Shown: positions 13,914 to 14,008 of the stretch, piece after piece
Position numbering within the stretch: the stretch's first letter is position 1
How the letters are laid out: every line of letters begins with the position of its first letter
DNA from: Methanobacteriota archaeon
GTDB lineage: Archaea > Halobacteriota > Methanosarcinia > Methanosarcinales > Methanosarcinaceae
Length of the DNA: 14,008 nucleotides
Assembly: GCA_030837265.1 (NCBI GenBank)
Contig: JAUPKV010000152.1
Span: 1 to 14,008 of the forward strand
Reading direction: 5' to 3'
Notes under the pieces: generated by a model
Seen by the model: the letters and a program-made list of their open reading frames with translations, nothing else
The model's database searches: none
What the model was told of the DNA's origin: nothing
Made by a program: the position numbers and the translations under genes

Positions 13914-14008
13914 TTTTCTCTAATTCTCTAGCCCGAAATTGTTTGTCAACTCTCCGAGTCTGCTCGTCCCTCCTGACAATTGCGTTTGGAAATTACTTTA
14001 TTTATCCA

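Noticed and set aside
4781..13960. 13-bp match AACTCTCCGAGTC at 4781-4793 and 13948-13960
   Set aside because: A shared 13-mer is expected a few times by chance in 14 kb, and the two contexts have nothing else in common.
13943..13979. TTGTCA/TGACAA inverted pair around 13943-13948 and 13974-13979
   Set aside because: Only six bases per arm with a 25-base loop; no T-run or gene end to give it meaning.
1..14008. tRNA, rRNA or insertion sequence
   Set aside because: I saw no tRNA-like T-arm and acceptor pairing, no rRNA segment, and no transposase reading frame with terminal repeats anywhere in the window.

Overview
The window looks like a piece of a methanogenic archaeon's chromosome, most likely Methanosarcina or a close relative. 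The evidence is the low GC content, long AT-rich gene-free gaps with archaeal-style TATA boxes, Shine-Dalgarno sequences of the GGAGG/AAGGTGA type, and several families I associate with Methanosarcinaceae (DUF4405 membrane proteins, ArsR-like winged-helix regulators, membrane-anchored winged-helix proteins, UspA, a DUF4143 ATPase). No ribosomal or methanogenesis gene is present, so the assignment is inference.

Layout. Bases 1-381 are gene-free and carry short repeats and a TATA box ahead of two plus-strand DUF4405 genes (382-894 with two repeats, 996-1289 with one). Three minus-strand genes follow: a membrane-spanning winged-helix protein (1328-2527), a lipoprotein (2707-3672) and a small ArsR-like regulator (3785-4084). 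Upstream of the regulator is a 27-bp tandem repeat (4249-4346), then a long AT-rich gap. A 72-residue five-cysteine protein (4878-5096, plus) is followed by a probable broken cysteine-rich gene on the minus strand (5083-5340). Next on the minus strand are an unrecognised 158-residue protein (5419-5895), a universal stress protein (6041-6526) behind a 22-bp tandem repeat (6602-6667), and a radical SAM enzyme with extra cysteines (6696-7889).

A 537-bp gap with nested inverted repeats leads into a secreted Cu/Zn superoxide dismutase (8427-8969, plus). This gene converges on a DUF4143-type ATPase (9012-10319, minus). A large cation P-type ATPase (10570-13128, minus) has a pair of 9-bp inverted sites around its presumed promoter. 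The last gene is a 58-residue Cys/Gly/Arg-rich protein (13542-13718, minus) with a perfect Shine-Dalgarno sequence; a longer reading frame on the same strand masks it.

How the genes fit together. There is no long operon; most genes appear to have their own promoters. The theme is accessory, envelope and stress functions: oxidative defence (SodC), general stress (UspA), ion transport, membrane sensing and transcription control. I do not see a complete, clearly new multi-gene system. The best leads are the hidden 58-residue protein, the operator-like repeats of the P-type ATPase and sodC, the TATA-bearing tandem repeats, and the lipoprotein/regulator/membrane-regulator group.
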